Of a stretch of DNA of 64,000 nt, positions 37,629 through 47,749 are shown piece by piece. Every line of letters starts with the position of its first letter. Within the stretch, counting starts at the first letter, position 1. Location of the stretch: positions 14,523,001 through 14,587,000 of the forward strand of contig CM041089.1 in NCBI GenBank assembly GCA_023079485.1, read 5' to 3'. The notes beneath the pieces are model-generated. The model saw only the letters and a list, made by a program, of their open reading frames with translations, searched no databases and was not told where the DNA came from. The stretch is from Archilochus colubris. Taxonomy: Eukaryota; Chordata; Aves; Apodiformes; Trochilidae. The position numbers were made by a program, and so were the translations under genes.

Positions 37629-37928
37629 TAGCTGAAACAACCTATCATGAAGTCTGATCAATAAAAGAAGTCACCACTGCCTCAAACACATCAATGAAAC
37701 CAGAGGGACCAATCTTTTCTGCTGGGAACAACCCCTCAAGACCCATGGAGCCTCATAGGGATGCATTTACAGGGAAAATACTGTCTGCTTATTTAGAATT
37801 TGTCTTCATAGTGGCTGCATATATATGTGCTTTACATGCAGTGCAATGCTGCGAGACACTCTACTTGAAGTAAAAAAACTGCAGTTGTACCAGTGCAGCT
37901 AGCAGGAGCCCTTTTACATCTAGCAACA

Positions 37929-37944
37929 TTTTTTTTTTTTTTTT
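37929..37944. repeat. Poly(T) tract beside an isolated satellite monomer
   Basis: A run of 16 T ends about 17 bp before the isolated satellite monomer. Read on the minus strand the monomer is followed by poly(A). Confidence 0.85.
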
Positions 37945-37959
37945 AAAGTAGTAGTAATA

Positions 37960-38155
37960 ATGGTAAAACGGAAACCCGTAGGCCGATTATTGGTGGTGCT
38001 GTGGGTAGGGTTCCATGGGAGGGTTAAAGCTAGGCAAAGTTTTCAGTGGTCACTCTTTGCATCTGTTTGCCAGTCCCCATTGTTCGGACTTTTGGGACCC
38101 CATTCAGCAATACGGCAAAATGGCCGCTTAGGGCTGGTAGATTCAAGGTTGGTTG
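37960..38155 (+). repeat. Isolated monomer of the 191-bp satellite
   Basis: One full unit, from GGTAAAACGGAAACCCGTAG through GGTGGTGCTGTGGGTAGGGT to GGTAGATTCAAGGTTGGT. Variants such as TTTGCCAG and CAATACGG place it with the left-array subfamily, but in plus orientation. It lies about 9.6 kb from the main array. Confidence 0.9.
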
Positions 38156-38159
38156 TTTA

Positions 38160-40240
38160 TAGTGTCTTTAGTGAAATAGAGTACATGGAGAAAGCAAACA
38201 TGGCTTAAATAATGCAGGAATTTTCCTCAAGTGCAAATAATGCAAATGTTTTCATGAATGTGACTGTGGGCCAGATTTTGTTCTGTGCAAATCCAGTCCT
38301 CTAGCTTCAGCTGAATGGGCAAGGAGAGTAATATTTGGCTGAATTTCACCATTTGTTTACACAGAATTCTCTAAGAAATAAATCTTTGATGTCAAAATAT
38401 TTAGTCACCTATTTTGAAGCTGATTGGAGACCTTCTGTGCCAGAAAGCTTTCCTGATTTTTCTAATTATGCTGGCTGAGCCAATAAAACAGTAGAGATAG
38501 TAGTAGTGATAGTATACATAGAAATAGAAGAGATAATATCTCTACTTACAAATTAGATAATACCTATGACCTTCATTTTTGAGAGAGAAGGCTGGGTGGA
38601 CTTCAGAGAAGTAATGGAACAAGTAGCTCCAGAATGATTACTGAAATTAAGAAGAAAAAAATGAAATAGCAAACAACAAACAACAAATCTACACTTTTCC
38701 TTGTAGTTTGTTTACCCTTTTTGGGGTCCTTCTGCACTAACCACAGAAAGTACTCTTAATGTGAGAGTTCATAGATACAAATATGTGTGTATATATATAT
38801 CCAAGTAGATTGCCTAATACAGCTGAAATACCTGAGTCACATCAAAAACGACAACTTTTTTGGAGAAAGGAAAAAATGTTGCCTTAGGCAAAAGACTCTG
38901 TTATTGTAGTGTACAATTTTAAGTTTTAAAAGATAGACCAATGATCTTCTATGCAACTACTGGCATGTGAATAAATCAAAAACAGACTTCTGAAACTTTC
39001 TGTGTGATTTTGATAGCAGCCTGCTTTACTTCCTGGAGACTAATGAAAAGAGTTTCTTCAGAAAAGTGAAAGCTTATGGATTTAATTTAAAATATAAAAA
39101 CACATTCTTATTATTTTTTTAAGTTACATGCTTAAGATACTTAAATAAAACTTAGGTCAGCCTGTATCATGTACCATATAATAATCAGAACAAATATGCA
39201 TGAAGCTACATGATACGATGAATATTCAAGATTGAACCAAAGAATAAATAACAAGACAGACACAGCCTCCAGAAATATAAGCAAGGATGGACTTGCTCTT
39301 TTAGAGTAAGGTGGCAAACAGGTTGTCTTTACATACTTTGTTTCCTTGCAAGATATCTGTTTAATCTTGACAGTCAGTGCTTTTGCAGTCAGGATACCTG
39401 TGTTCCTTGGGATGACACATCAGGTTCTCAGCAGTAGCAGAACACAGTCTGGCACAGCTTATAAAGGGGAATATGTAGAGCTTTGACCCTTTTCTATGTT
39501 GTCCTGATGCAACTTATTGTGTATAAGAAAATCCTCAGCCTTGCCTGAAGGCTCTGTGAGCAGTAGAGATGAGCACCAGGCAAAGATGGGAGCATCTGCT
39601 GAGGCACAGAAATGGCTGTAGAATGCAGTATCTTTGCAACTTTGCTGTGCCAGGCAATCAGGATCAACCAAAGTGCAAAACCTAAAAATGTTGGGAAAAG
39701 GACATTCGAAACCCAGCTGTAGTCATTCTTCTCTTTTTTCTCTTTTAACCTTTAAAGAAGCTAAAACTGTACCAAATCTCAGTGACACTAGAACTGGAAA
39801 TTATGGAGAATGGGGGGGAACCTGGCATTGTTCACCTGTGTGTAAATGCTGTGCATTTATAGCACCTATATCAGTACTGTGTGGTGTTTGCTTCGCTACA
39901 GAGGATATTAGGGGGGAGTTTGCCATCAGTCCTTTTCCACCCAGATTCCTGTTGGGGACAAAAACCAAAACCAAAAACGGGGGGTGGGTGGGGCAGGGCA
40001 GGGGCGGGGAAGCCTTAGGCCTTTCAGGCAGAGTTCAGTTGCTGTCCCAGAAGAGATGGAGGAAACGTGCCAGGTCTTCTTAGAATACATTTCCCAAAGA
40101 GTACTGTGCTGAAGTTACTTACCTGGCTGCCTTTCTCCTGAAGTTGTAATGATGGTGAATTGCCACTCCTGGAGCTTCAGGAGCCCTGTGTGTGTGGTAG
40201 AGGGAGGGCGCTGCCTGGGTTGTGTGACCCCCTGCCTGAG
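38160..40240. other. Intergenic, with a G-rich stretch
   Basis: About 2 kb. No gene was recognised. At 39978-40010 the plus strand has runs of G separated by short loops (GGGGGGTGGGTGGGG, then GGGCAGGGGCGGGG), capable of forming a G-quadruplex. Confidence 0.45.
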
Positions 40241-40248
40241 GCACGGTG

Positions 40249-40957
40249 CTGAGGTAAACTGCGCCTTGCAGCCCTCTTTCCATCTGAGAGAAACTGTGCC
40301 TTGCAGCCCTCTTTCCATCTGAGGTAAACTGCACCTTGCACCCCCTTTCCATCTGAGGTAAACTGCACCTTGCAACCCCTTTCCATCTGAGGTGAACTGC
40401 GCCTTGCACCCCTCTTTCCTCTGAGGTGAACTGCACCTGGCACCCCTCTTTCCATCTGAGGTAAACTGTGCCTGGCACCCCTCTTTCCATCTGAGAGAAA
40501 CTGTGCCTTGCAGCCCTCTTTCCATCTGAGGTAAATTGTGCCTTGTACCCCCTTTCCATCTGAAGTGAACTGTGCCTTGCACCCCTCTTTCCATCTGAGG
40601 TAAACTGCGCCTTGTACCCCTCTTTCCATCTGAGATAAACTGTGCCTGGCACCTCCTCTCCATCTGAGGTGAACTGAGCCTTGCACCCCCTTTCCATCTG
40701 AGGTGAACTGTGCCTGGCACTCCTCTTTCCATCCGAGGTGAACTGCACCTTGCACCCCTCTTTCCTCTGAGGTAAACTGCGCCTGGCACCCCCTTTCCAT
40801 CTGAGGTGAACTGCGCCTTGCACCCCTCTTTCCATATGAGGTGGACTGCGCTGAGGTAAACTGTGCCTGGCAGCAGCCCCCTTCCTGAGGGACTGACCCG
40901 AGGTAAACTGTTCCTGGCATCTCCCTTCCCTCTGAGGTGAACTGCGCCTGGAATCTC
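40249..40957. repeat. 34/35-bp minisatellite, about 19-20 units
   Basis: The plus-strand unit is of the type CTGAGGTAAACTGCGCCTTG followed by CACCCCTCTTTCCAT. Units are 34 or 35 bp, with substitutions at a few fixed sites (GAGGTAAA or GAGAGAAA; TTGCA or TGGCA). The last two units on the right are degenerate. Because the unit is not a multiple of three and lacks stops on the minus strand, all three minus frames are open for about 250-290 codons, which explains the long overlapping ORFs. Confidence 0.9.
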
Positions 40958-41221
40958 CCTCAAGGAGCAGCACTTCCTCTGGAAGGCAGGTGCCACCTTG
41001 CACTCAGGAGCACGTCATGCCAGGAGACTACCCAGCATTGGTGGCAGCCAGAGAGCATGGTGTTTGATGAAAGCTTTTGAAAAACACAGCCACTGGCACT
41101 GAAGCAGTTTGCTATGGGGTGACATTATTAAGGGCAGTTTGCAAATGCTTAGCTTGGTAACTCACCAGATCAGATTAATATCAAATCACTTAAAGTGAAC
41201 TGACAACTGCCAGGGTGCAGT

Positions 41222-41442
41222 CGGTAAAAAAGTTCCATCTGAGGGTTAGGGACAGCAAAGGTTTTCAGTGGGAACTCTTTGCATTTTTTTGCCAGGCACT
41301 TTCATCTGAAGTTTTGAAGCCATATTGAGCAACAGCAGAAGAGTGGCCACTGAGGGGTGGTATATTCAAGGTTTTGGGCACTTAAGCAAACCCCCAGCCC
41401 GATTCTTGGTGGTGCTGTGGGTAGGGTTCCATGTGAGGCTGG
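41222..41442 (+). repeat. Diverged 191-bp satellite copy, about 1.15 units
   Basis: Recognisable pieces: TTCCATCTGAGGGTTAGGGA, TTTTCAGTGGGAACTCTTTG, GGTATATTCAAGGTTTTGGG and GGTGGTGCTGTGGGTAGGGT. More diverged than the main arrays and plus orientation. It lies between the 34/35-bp minisatellite and the 330-360 bp repeat. Confidence 0.8.
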
Positions 41443-41464
41443 CAGGGATCAGGACTTACATTGT

Positions 41465-42935
41465 AGTGGAAGAAGGGTATCAAGCTTTGACTCTTTGAAA
41501 CTATAATATCAATTCACGTGAATACTTGTATAGCATTCCCTTTAACTTTGCGTATCCTACGTGCAATACACAGAATCTATGAGATTCCAGCTTCCATTCC
41601 AAAGGCCTGTTTACAAAGCATCTAGTGTAAACGAAATACAAGGCTGAAAGAGCTCCCATAAGAGAAATCGGACTGTATAAATTCTAATCTCATATTTCTT
41701 TGCAACAGGAGTGTTCTTCAAAGCACTAAGATATTTTAGCAGTTTTTTGCCTCTCAGCTTTACCACAAATGCTAGATGAAGCCTTCCATAGTGAGAGGAA
41801 GGAAAATACCAAGCCTTGACTCGAAACTATAAACAATGGATGCAAATATTTTCATAGCTTTTTCTTTTCCATAGCAGTTTGATCATAGACTTAAGCAGTA
41901 TCTTTGAAATACCAATTTCGCTTCGTTTCCTAAAGCAGTTTTCTAAAACAGCAGATGTAAACCAAATAGAAGGCTGAAAGAGCTCCCGCATCAGAAGTCA
42001 GTTGCCAGGAATCAGATTCCCATATTCCTTTGTCCCTGTAGTGTTTTTCAAAGCATTAGGATATTTTAGTGTTAGTGGGCTTTTTTTCCTCTCAGCTTCA
42101 CTACAAATGCTGAATGAAGCGTGTTAGCCTTAAATAGCGAGTTGAGGAAGGGTATCAAGCTCTGACTCATTGAAACGATTGTATCAATTCATGTGACTAT
42201 TTGTATAGATTTCCCCTTAACTTTGTATTATAAATGCAATAAACAGGTTCTTTGAGATACCTGCTGCCTTTCCTAAGGCCTGTTTCGAAAAGCATCTCGT
42301 GTAAACAGAGTAGAAGGCTGAAAGAGAAATTGGATAATGGATAATATATCAGAAATCAGATCGTATGAATGATATTCCCACATTTCTTTGTAACTGGAGG
42401 GGTTTTAAAGCACAAGGACATTGTAGTGCTTTTTTTTTTTTTTTTACCTCTGAGCTTCATTAGAAAGCTGAATAAAGCATGCTATCTTTAACTAAATAGA
42501 GGAGCAAGGATATCAAGCTGTAATTCTCTCAAATTATATATCAATCGGTGTGAATATTACTCTGGCTTTTTCTTTAACTGGGATATTGTATCTAAAGACT
42601 ATCTTTGAGATACCAGCTGCCATTTGCTTCCTAAGGCAAGTTTCACAGACCAGCAGATCTAAAGGCAATAGATGATGAAAGGGATACCACATCAGAATCT
42701 TCTCCTCAGGATGCTATTCCCGTATTTCTTTGTAACAGGAGTGTTTTTCAAAGCACTAAGGTATTGTAGTGGGGTTTTTTGCCTCTCAGCTTTATCACAA
42801 ATGCTGGATGAAGCCTCACATAGATAGAGGAAGGAAAATACCAAGCCTTGACTAGAGACTATAAACAATTGATGCAAATATTTTCATAGCTTTTTCTTTT
42901 ACATAGGAGTTTGATCATAGAGTGAACCGGTATCC
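41465..42935. repeat. Tandem repeat, unit about 328-358 bp, four-plus copies
   Basis: The landmark TATCAAGC/TACCAAGC followed by a TTGACT-like segment recurs at 41478, 41807, 42153, 42511 and 42839, spacings 329, 346, 358 and 328. Each unit also carries GTGTTTTTCAAAGCACTAAG, a T-rich stretch, CCTCTCAGCTTTACCACAAA and GGCTGAAAGAG. Units beginning at 41807 and 42839 resemble each other most, and 41478 resembles 42153. The array is cut off on the right by a CR1 copy. Confidence 0.85.
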
Positions 42936-42939
42936 TGTG

Positions 42940-43325
42940 CATCTCTCCTATGAAGACAGGCTGAAGGAGCTGGGATTGCTCAGCCTGGAGAAGAGGAGGC
43001 TCTGGAGAGACCTTACAGCAACCTTCCAGGACATGAAAGCCAGGCAGGGACTTTGTACAAGGGCATGTAGTGACAGGATGAGTGAAAACAGTTTTAAGAT
43101 GAAAGAGGGTAGAGTTAGAGGAGCTTTCAGGGAGAAACTCTTTCCTGTGAGTGTGGTGAGACACTGGCCCAGGTTGCTCAGGGACGTTGGGGATGAACTC
43201 CCTCTGGAAGTGTTCAAGGGCAGGCTGGATGGTGCTGTGAGCTGGTGGGAGGTGTGTCTGTCCTCACAGGGATGTTGGAACTGAATGAGCTTTAAGGTAC
43301 CTTCCAATCCAAATTATTCTATTAT
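42940..43325 (+). mobile_element. CR1 LINE 3' fragment
   Basis: Reads GAAGACAGGCTGAAGGAGCT, then AGCCTGGAGAAGAGGAGGCT, GGCCCAGGTTGCTCAGGGAC, CAAGGGCAGGCTGGATGGTG, and ends in TTCCAATCCAAATTATTCTA. Plus strand, 5'-truncated. It abuts the end of the 330-360 bp tandem repeat. Confidence 0.88.
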
Positions 43326-43329
43326 TCTG

Positions 43330-44690
43330 AATGAGAACAGATAAATAACTAGAGCCTAGTGTCTTCCGGTCCCCACTATTATTTCCTTCTCTATATTGTG
43401 TGAACTTTAATCATCAAACATCACCCAAGGTCTATCAAGCAACAGCAGTGCTTCAACATGGACAAATTCCAAAGGCAAAATGGGTATATTCTCATGACAT
43501 CCCTCAAGCTGAAGTTCCTGAGCACCTTCATCTGAGCTCCTTCAAGAAGAAAAGCCAAGCTTGGACCCTCACAAGCAAGAGAAGGCAGGAGTGCCCATCT
43601 GGAATTGACCTCTTTGGTGGAAAATTGAATTTATGATGAAAATGCAGTGAAAGGACATTTGTACTGCATTATTTCTTTCCCAGTCCCTGTGCAATTTCCC
43701 CTCCCCACCCTGGTTCTGAGGCACAGCACTTGCATTCTTGATCCAAATGTGCCACCTGCTGTTCATCAGGAGGGAGACATTGTGTAGTTAATAGAGGCAG
43801 TGCACAACTAATGTCTGGAAAGCTTAGCTAGCTTTTATTACATTAATATACATTCCTCAAATTTAATATTTATCATATATATCTTCTTTTGTTTAACGTG
43901 GCGTGTTTCTGGGAGCAGTAATTCAGTGAATCAGAAAGAGGGAATTCAGGCAGCTGGATCTTACATTTCATGAAAAAGGGTGGTAAGGTAGTTTTAAACC
44001 TTTTCTGGTGTGGTTGCAGATACTGCAACCATGCTTGATGACAGTGTAGCCATAGAAAAATCTATCATTTGGAAAAAAAAAAAGAAAAAAAAAAAAAAAA
44101 AAAGAGGGGAACTCATATCAGTAAGATCTGATGGCTTTCAACATGGCCACTAAAGCACAGGTAGAATTCTTCTCTTAGCTATCCTTCTTGACAGATGCCA
44201 GGTAGCCCTGTTGTCTCATGACAAAGTACAATGTAAATGAGGATTCACTAAGAGTTAGGGGTTAATCTTGTCTTTCTACTCACCTTCAGCTCCTACATTT
44301 CTGCCTTCGTGTACTTTGCATTTTTTCTAACCAAACTTGAAGCATATTTACATTGCCAAAGAACCTGAGTTCCTTAAGTTAGAGTCTGATCTCTACCACC
44401 AAGCAAGAAAATGACCCTGCAACACTATTCTCTTGACCTGTAAATCTGCATATGCCATGGAGCAGCCTTGATGCAGACTTGCAGACTGCCACCATTCCAC
44501 CCAGAATCAAGGCACACAATTGGCACAGCCTGAAAAACCCAAAATGCAAGGAAAAACCACTGCTGTCTCATGCTGAGAGTTTGTTACACAGGGAAGAGAA
44601 GGGGCTAGCAGGGTCAGGACAAACTGGTGTTGAGTTGGATTGCTTTGTAAGAGCAGTGATACCACAGGAGGCCTCTGGGAGGTAGCAGTG
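43330..44690. other. Intergenic, no gene seen
   Basis: About 1.4 kb including an A-rich run at 44073-44103. No recognisable gene. Confidence 0.4.
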
Positions 44691-44845
44691 CCTCTGTAAA
44701 AGGGAAGTTCTGAAAGATTTTGTAACATGCTTTGTCTTTTGGTTAGCCCTGAAGTGGTCAGGCAGTTGGCCAAGGGGTTGTTGATTCCATCCAACTGAAC
44801 TATCCTATCCTATCCTATCCTATCCTATCCTATCCTATCCTATCC
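44690..44845 (+). mobile_element. CR1-type 3' end with (TATCC)n tail
   Basis: Contains GCCCTGAAGTGGTCAGGCAG and CCATCCAACTGAACTATCC, which match the 3' end of a CR1 subfamily that normally ends in TATTC/TATCC repeats. Nine TATCC units occupy 44801-44845. Confidence 0.65.
44801..44845. repeat. (TATCC)9 microsatellite
   Basis: Nine perfect pentanucleotide units, probably grown from the CR1 tail. Confidence 0.95.
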
Positions 44846-44869
44846 TAATCACAAGGATCTGAATTAGTA

Positions 44870-46165
44870 TATGCTTTTTATCCCATGGATGCTGCTGACC
44901 AGGCAGCTGCTAAGCAAATACAACATCCCTGTTCAGCATGAGGAATGTGTGCCCAAGAAGTGTGTGTGGAAGAAGAAGTCTCTCAATGTTGGGCCCAGGA
45001 ACCACTGCTTAGGTAGAGACTGTCTCAGGGCTCATCTGAACCAGGAAGGAAGAGCCCTTCTCTTGTTCCCTGGCTGCAGCAAACCCTGTGGGTCTCTCCT
45101 GTTCCCCCACCACCTCTCCTAAAAGGCTTTGGGGTGGCCAGAGTGGTGAGGAAGGGAGCTAGCAAGGGGCTCCCTGCAGTGCTCTTTCCTGGTGGGGAGC
45201 CAGGTGTGCCCCAAGGCTCCCCCTCATCACCTCAGCTGCATCACTGCTCCCTGCTGAGCCAGGTCTGGGAAGGGCCAAGAGCTGCTGCCAGGCTGGGCCC
45301 AGGTGTCCCAGGAAGGTCACACAGTCATGCTGTAGGACTGGCAGCAGGAGGCCTGGCTGGGTCACTGGCAAGTGAGGGGGAGATGAGGTGCCCCAGAACT
45401 TCCAGGGATACCTGGACTGGGACAGCTTTGGGGACACTACTGGGCTGACCTTCTGTGGCACAGAAGGAGAACTGCAACCCTCCTTGATGGCATGTGTGTA
45501 CTCCTGCTTCAGGACTGCTTCAATGGGTCATCTACCTGCTGCCCTAAGCCTCAGTCTGTGGCTGAGACAGATGCTCTGCAGAATGGCAGGGAGGGAGGGA
45601 CGAAGGGGTTAAAGGACAGAGGGAGGGAAGTGCTACAGCTAGCAGATGTCCAGGGCTGAAAATAGGTCACCTATTTCTGCCTGATGGGATATTTGAAAAC
45701 TGACACTGTATCAATGCACAAACAAAACCAAGACAGCAAGGGATAAAGCTGAGCCTTGGAAGCCTGACAGAAAGCTTCCAAGCACACACAGGCCCTCTAC
45801 CCCACCATACAAAGCTATTGATTATTAATAATTATTATTACATTAGATACTAATTTAAAAGTGTTTTTTTTCCTGTATGTATATATACATAGAGTCATAT
45901 AAAAGGAGAGGTTAATGGAAAAATATAGTGACATTAAAAAAACCTTCAAAACCTACACACCTAAGAAGAGCAGAAATTCTCTGATTACCCACATACAAGG
46001 CTTGGACAGATGAACATAATTCCAATTTTTTTCTCAACAGCCTTTGGCTCTTTATATAGGCCTGGATCCTCAAGGCTAAATGCTACCTCCTGTTGGTGCT
46101 TTTGTGAGTCCTTGGAACACAGACACTTGCAGGGCTGTGGTCCTTGATGTGCCTGTGTCAATATA
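44870..46165. other. Intergenic, partly GC-rich
   Basis: 44990-45620 is richer in G and C than its surroundings and has open frames on both strands (45134-45448 plus; 45159-45461 minus), but no domain or splice structure supports a gene. The rest is AT-rich and featureless. Confidence 0.35.
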
Positions 46166-46169
46166 AAAA

Positions 46170-46400
46170 GTTTTACATAGCATCACCCAAGCAGGTCATG
46201 ACATCTCTGCTAGACATTCCCTATCTCAGATGTTGGAACTACATGAACAGTTAATTGCAATCACATATAATTCTTAGGAACTTAATCCCCTTGACTGGTG
46301 CACCTCATGTCTATGCTATGGGGGCAGCAGGTCAAGAGAGATTGGAAGAGAGGCAAGTGAGATACAGAAAGTTAGGTGGGTTTTTCTGGCCTGGTCAGAG
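46170..46400. repeat. Copy 1 of a diverged duplicated block
   Basis: Shares with 47230-47420 the ordered pieces AGCATCACCCAAGCAGGTCA, CCTATCTCAGATGTTGGAA, GGAACTTAATCCCCTTGACT and GGGGGCAGCAGGT. The offset is about 1.06 kb; a CR1 copy lies between. Confidence 0.7.
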
Positions 46401-46805
46401 TAAAGGGATTCAGTAAGTATTTATAGACTCTAAATTATTCAGCAAAAACTTAATTTGAGGACAAATTCCGACTGTCATAAAAGCAGCCTCCATCACATGC
46501 TAATAATCACTCTGACACCACTTTGTCACCAAAGGATGAGAGGGATTCAGATCACTTCAATACAAAAGATCTTTCAGGTAGAAAAAATGGACTCATTATT
46601 TTGTGCAGTTTGTTCAGGAAACAGAGTATTTTTTAACTTCCACAGAATTTTAAAAATAGTCTGTGCGTGAAAAAGAAACTTCTGAAATATTTTAAATGCT
46701 GCAGAAGATGTGGGTGAGGTCTTTTAGGGGTATCACAGGATGGTTATCAGGCACTTTTCAGAGCTCTTTGGTGCTCTGTCTCCCACAACATCCTTCTCTC
46801 AAAGT

Positions 46806-47150
46806 TGAAGAGATGTGGATTTGATGGGTGGACTCTTTCATAGAAAAGGAATTGGCTGGATGGTCACATTCAGAGGATAGTGGTCAGTGGCTTGAAGTCC
46901 AGATGGAAAATTGTGATGAGTGGAGTCCCCCAGGCATCTGTACCAGAACCCTTATTAATTCTTTAATATCTTCATTAACAATATTGGTAGTGGCACTGAA
47001 AGTACCATCAGCAAGTTTGCCAATGATATCAAGTTGGGTCGATGGGGCTCTGAGCAACCTGATCTAGTGGGAGGTGTCCCTGCCCATGCAGGGGAGTTGG
47101 GACTCGATGTTCTTCAAGGTCTCTTCCTAATCAAACCGTTCTATGATTAT
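46806..47150 (+). mobile_element. CR1 LINE 3' fragment
   Basis: Contains GAATTGGCTGGATGGTCACA, GAGTGGAGTCCCCCAGGCAT, GTACCATCAGCAAGTTTGCC, then directly CTGAGCAACCTGATCTAGTG and GGTCTCTTCCTAATCAAACC with CTATGATTAT at the end. Sequence normally lying between the AAGTTTGCC and TGAGCAACC segments is missing, so the copy has an internal deletion. Confidence 0.85.
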
Positions 47151-47229
47151 AAAAGGTTAGCTCAAGCTCTATTCAGACTGGATATGGCATTCCTTGTTTG
47201 CCTGTTTCTCTCTTAACTTAAAAAGGGTT

Positions 47230-47420
47230 AAACAGCATTGCCCAAGCGGGTCATGAGGTTTCCTATCTCAGAGGTGGAAACCACCTATGCAGTAAATTGC
47301 AACCACAATGTCTATTTTAGGAGCCTTTGACTGGCACTCCTCATGTTTTCATACATGTACCATACTAAGAGGGCAGTAGGTGAGGACAGATATGATCAGA
47401 GTGAGGCTGAGATAAAGAAA
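47230..47420. repeat. Copy 2 of a diverged duplicated block
   Basis: Partner of 46170-46400: AGCATTGCCCAAGCGGGTCA, TCCTATCTCAGAGGTGGAAA, GGAGCCTTTGACTGGCACTC, GAGGGCAGTAGGT. Probably an old local duplication or two copies of an unrecognised repeat. Confidence 0.7.
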
Positions 47421-47749
47421 GCATCTTCATTTTCCTTGAAGTATCATGAAGATAATTTCTTCAGCTTGTTTTTCCTGTGCTCATTTATTCATCTCAACTA
47501 CCAAAAGGTGGGTTAGTTGATCATAGTCCTTTCTGGCCTTCAGAAAGGGAAACATCTTCTCTTTATTTTTTTCGTTCCTACCCAGTGGAGCAAGGGGGTA
47601 AAACCAGAGTTTGGCTCTTTATTTCATGGTTGCAGTACTTAGTATCTGTACAAGTTTTTAGCTTTGTGAGTTGACATACTCATTTATGTTACGGAATTGA
47701 AGGGGAAGAAAGAGAAGGAGGAGAAGGGCTTAAAGCAAAAAAATTGCAA

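Noticed and set aside
40115..41003. Three overlapping minus ORFs of 247-294 aa as separate genes
   Set aside because: All derive from one 34/35-bp minisatellite read in three frames; kept only as a finding because of the splice-like ends.
43400..43636. 78-aa plus ORF after the CR1
   Set aside because: No conserved pattern, no splice or promoter support.
45134..45461. GC-rich ORFs on both strands
   Set aside because: Low-complexity Gly/Pro/Ser content typical of GC-rich non-coding DNA; no domain or splice support.
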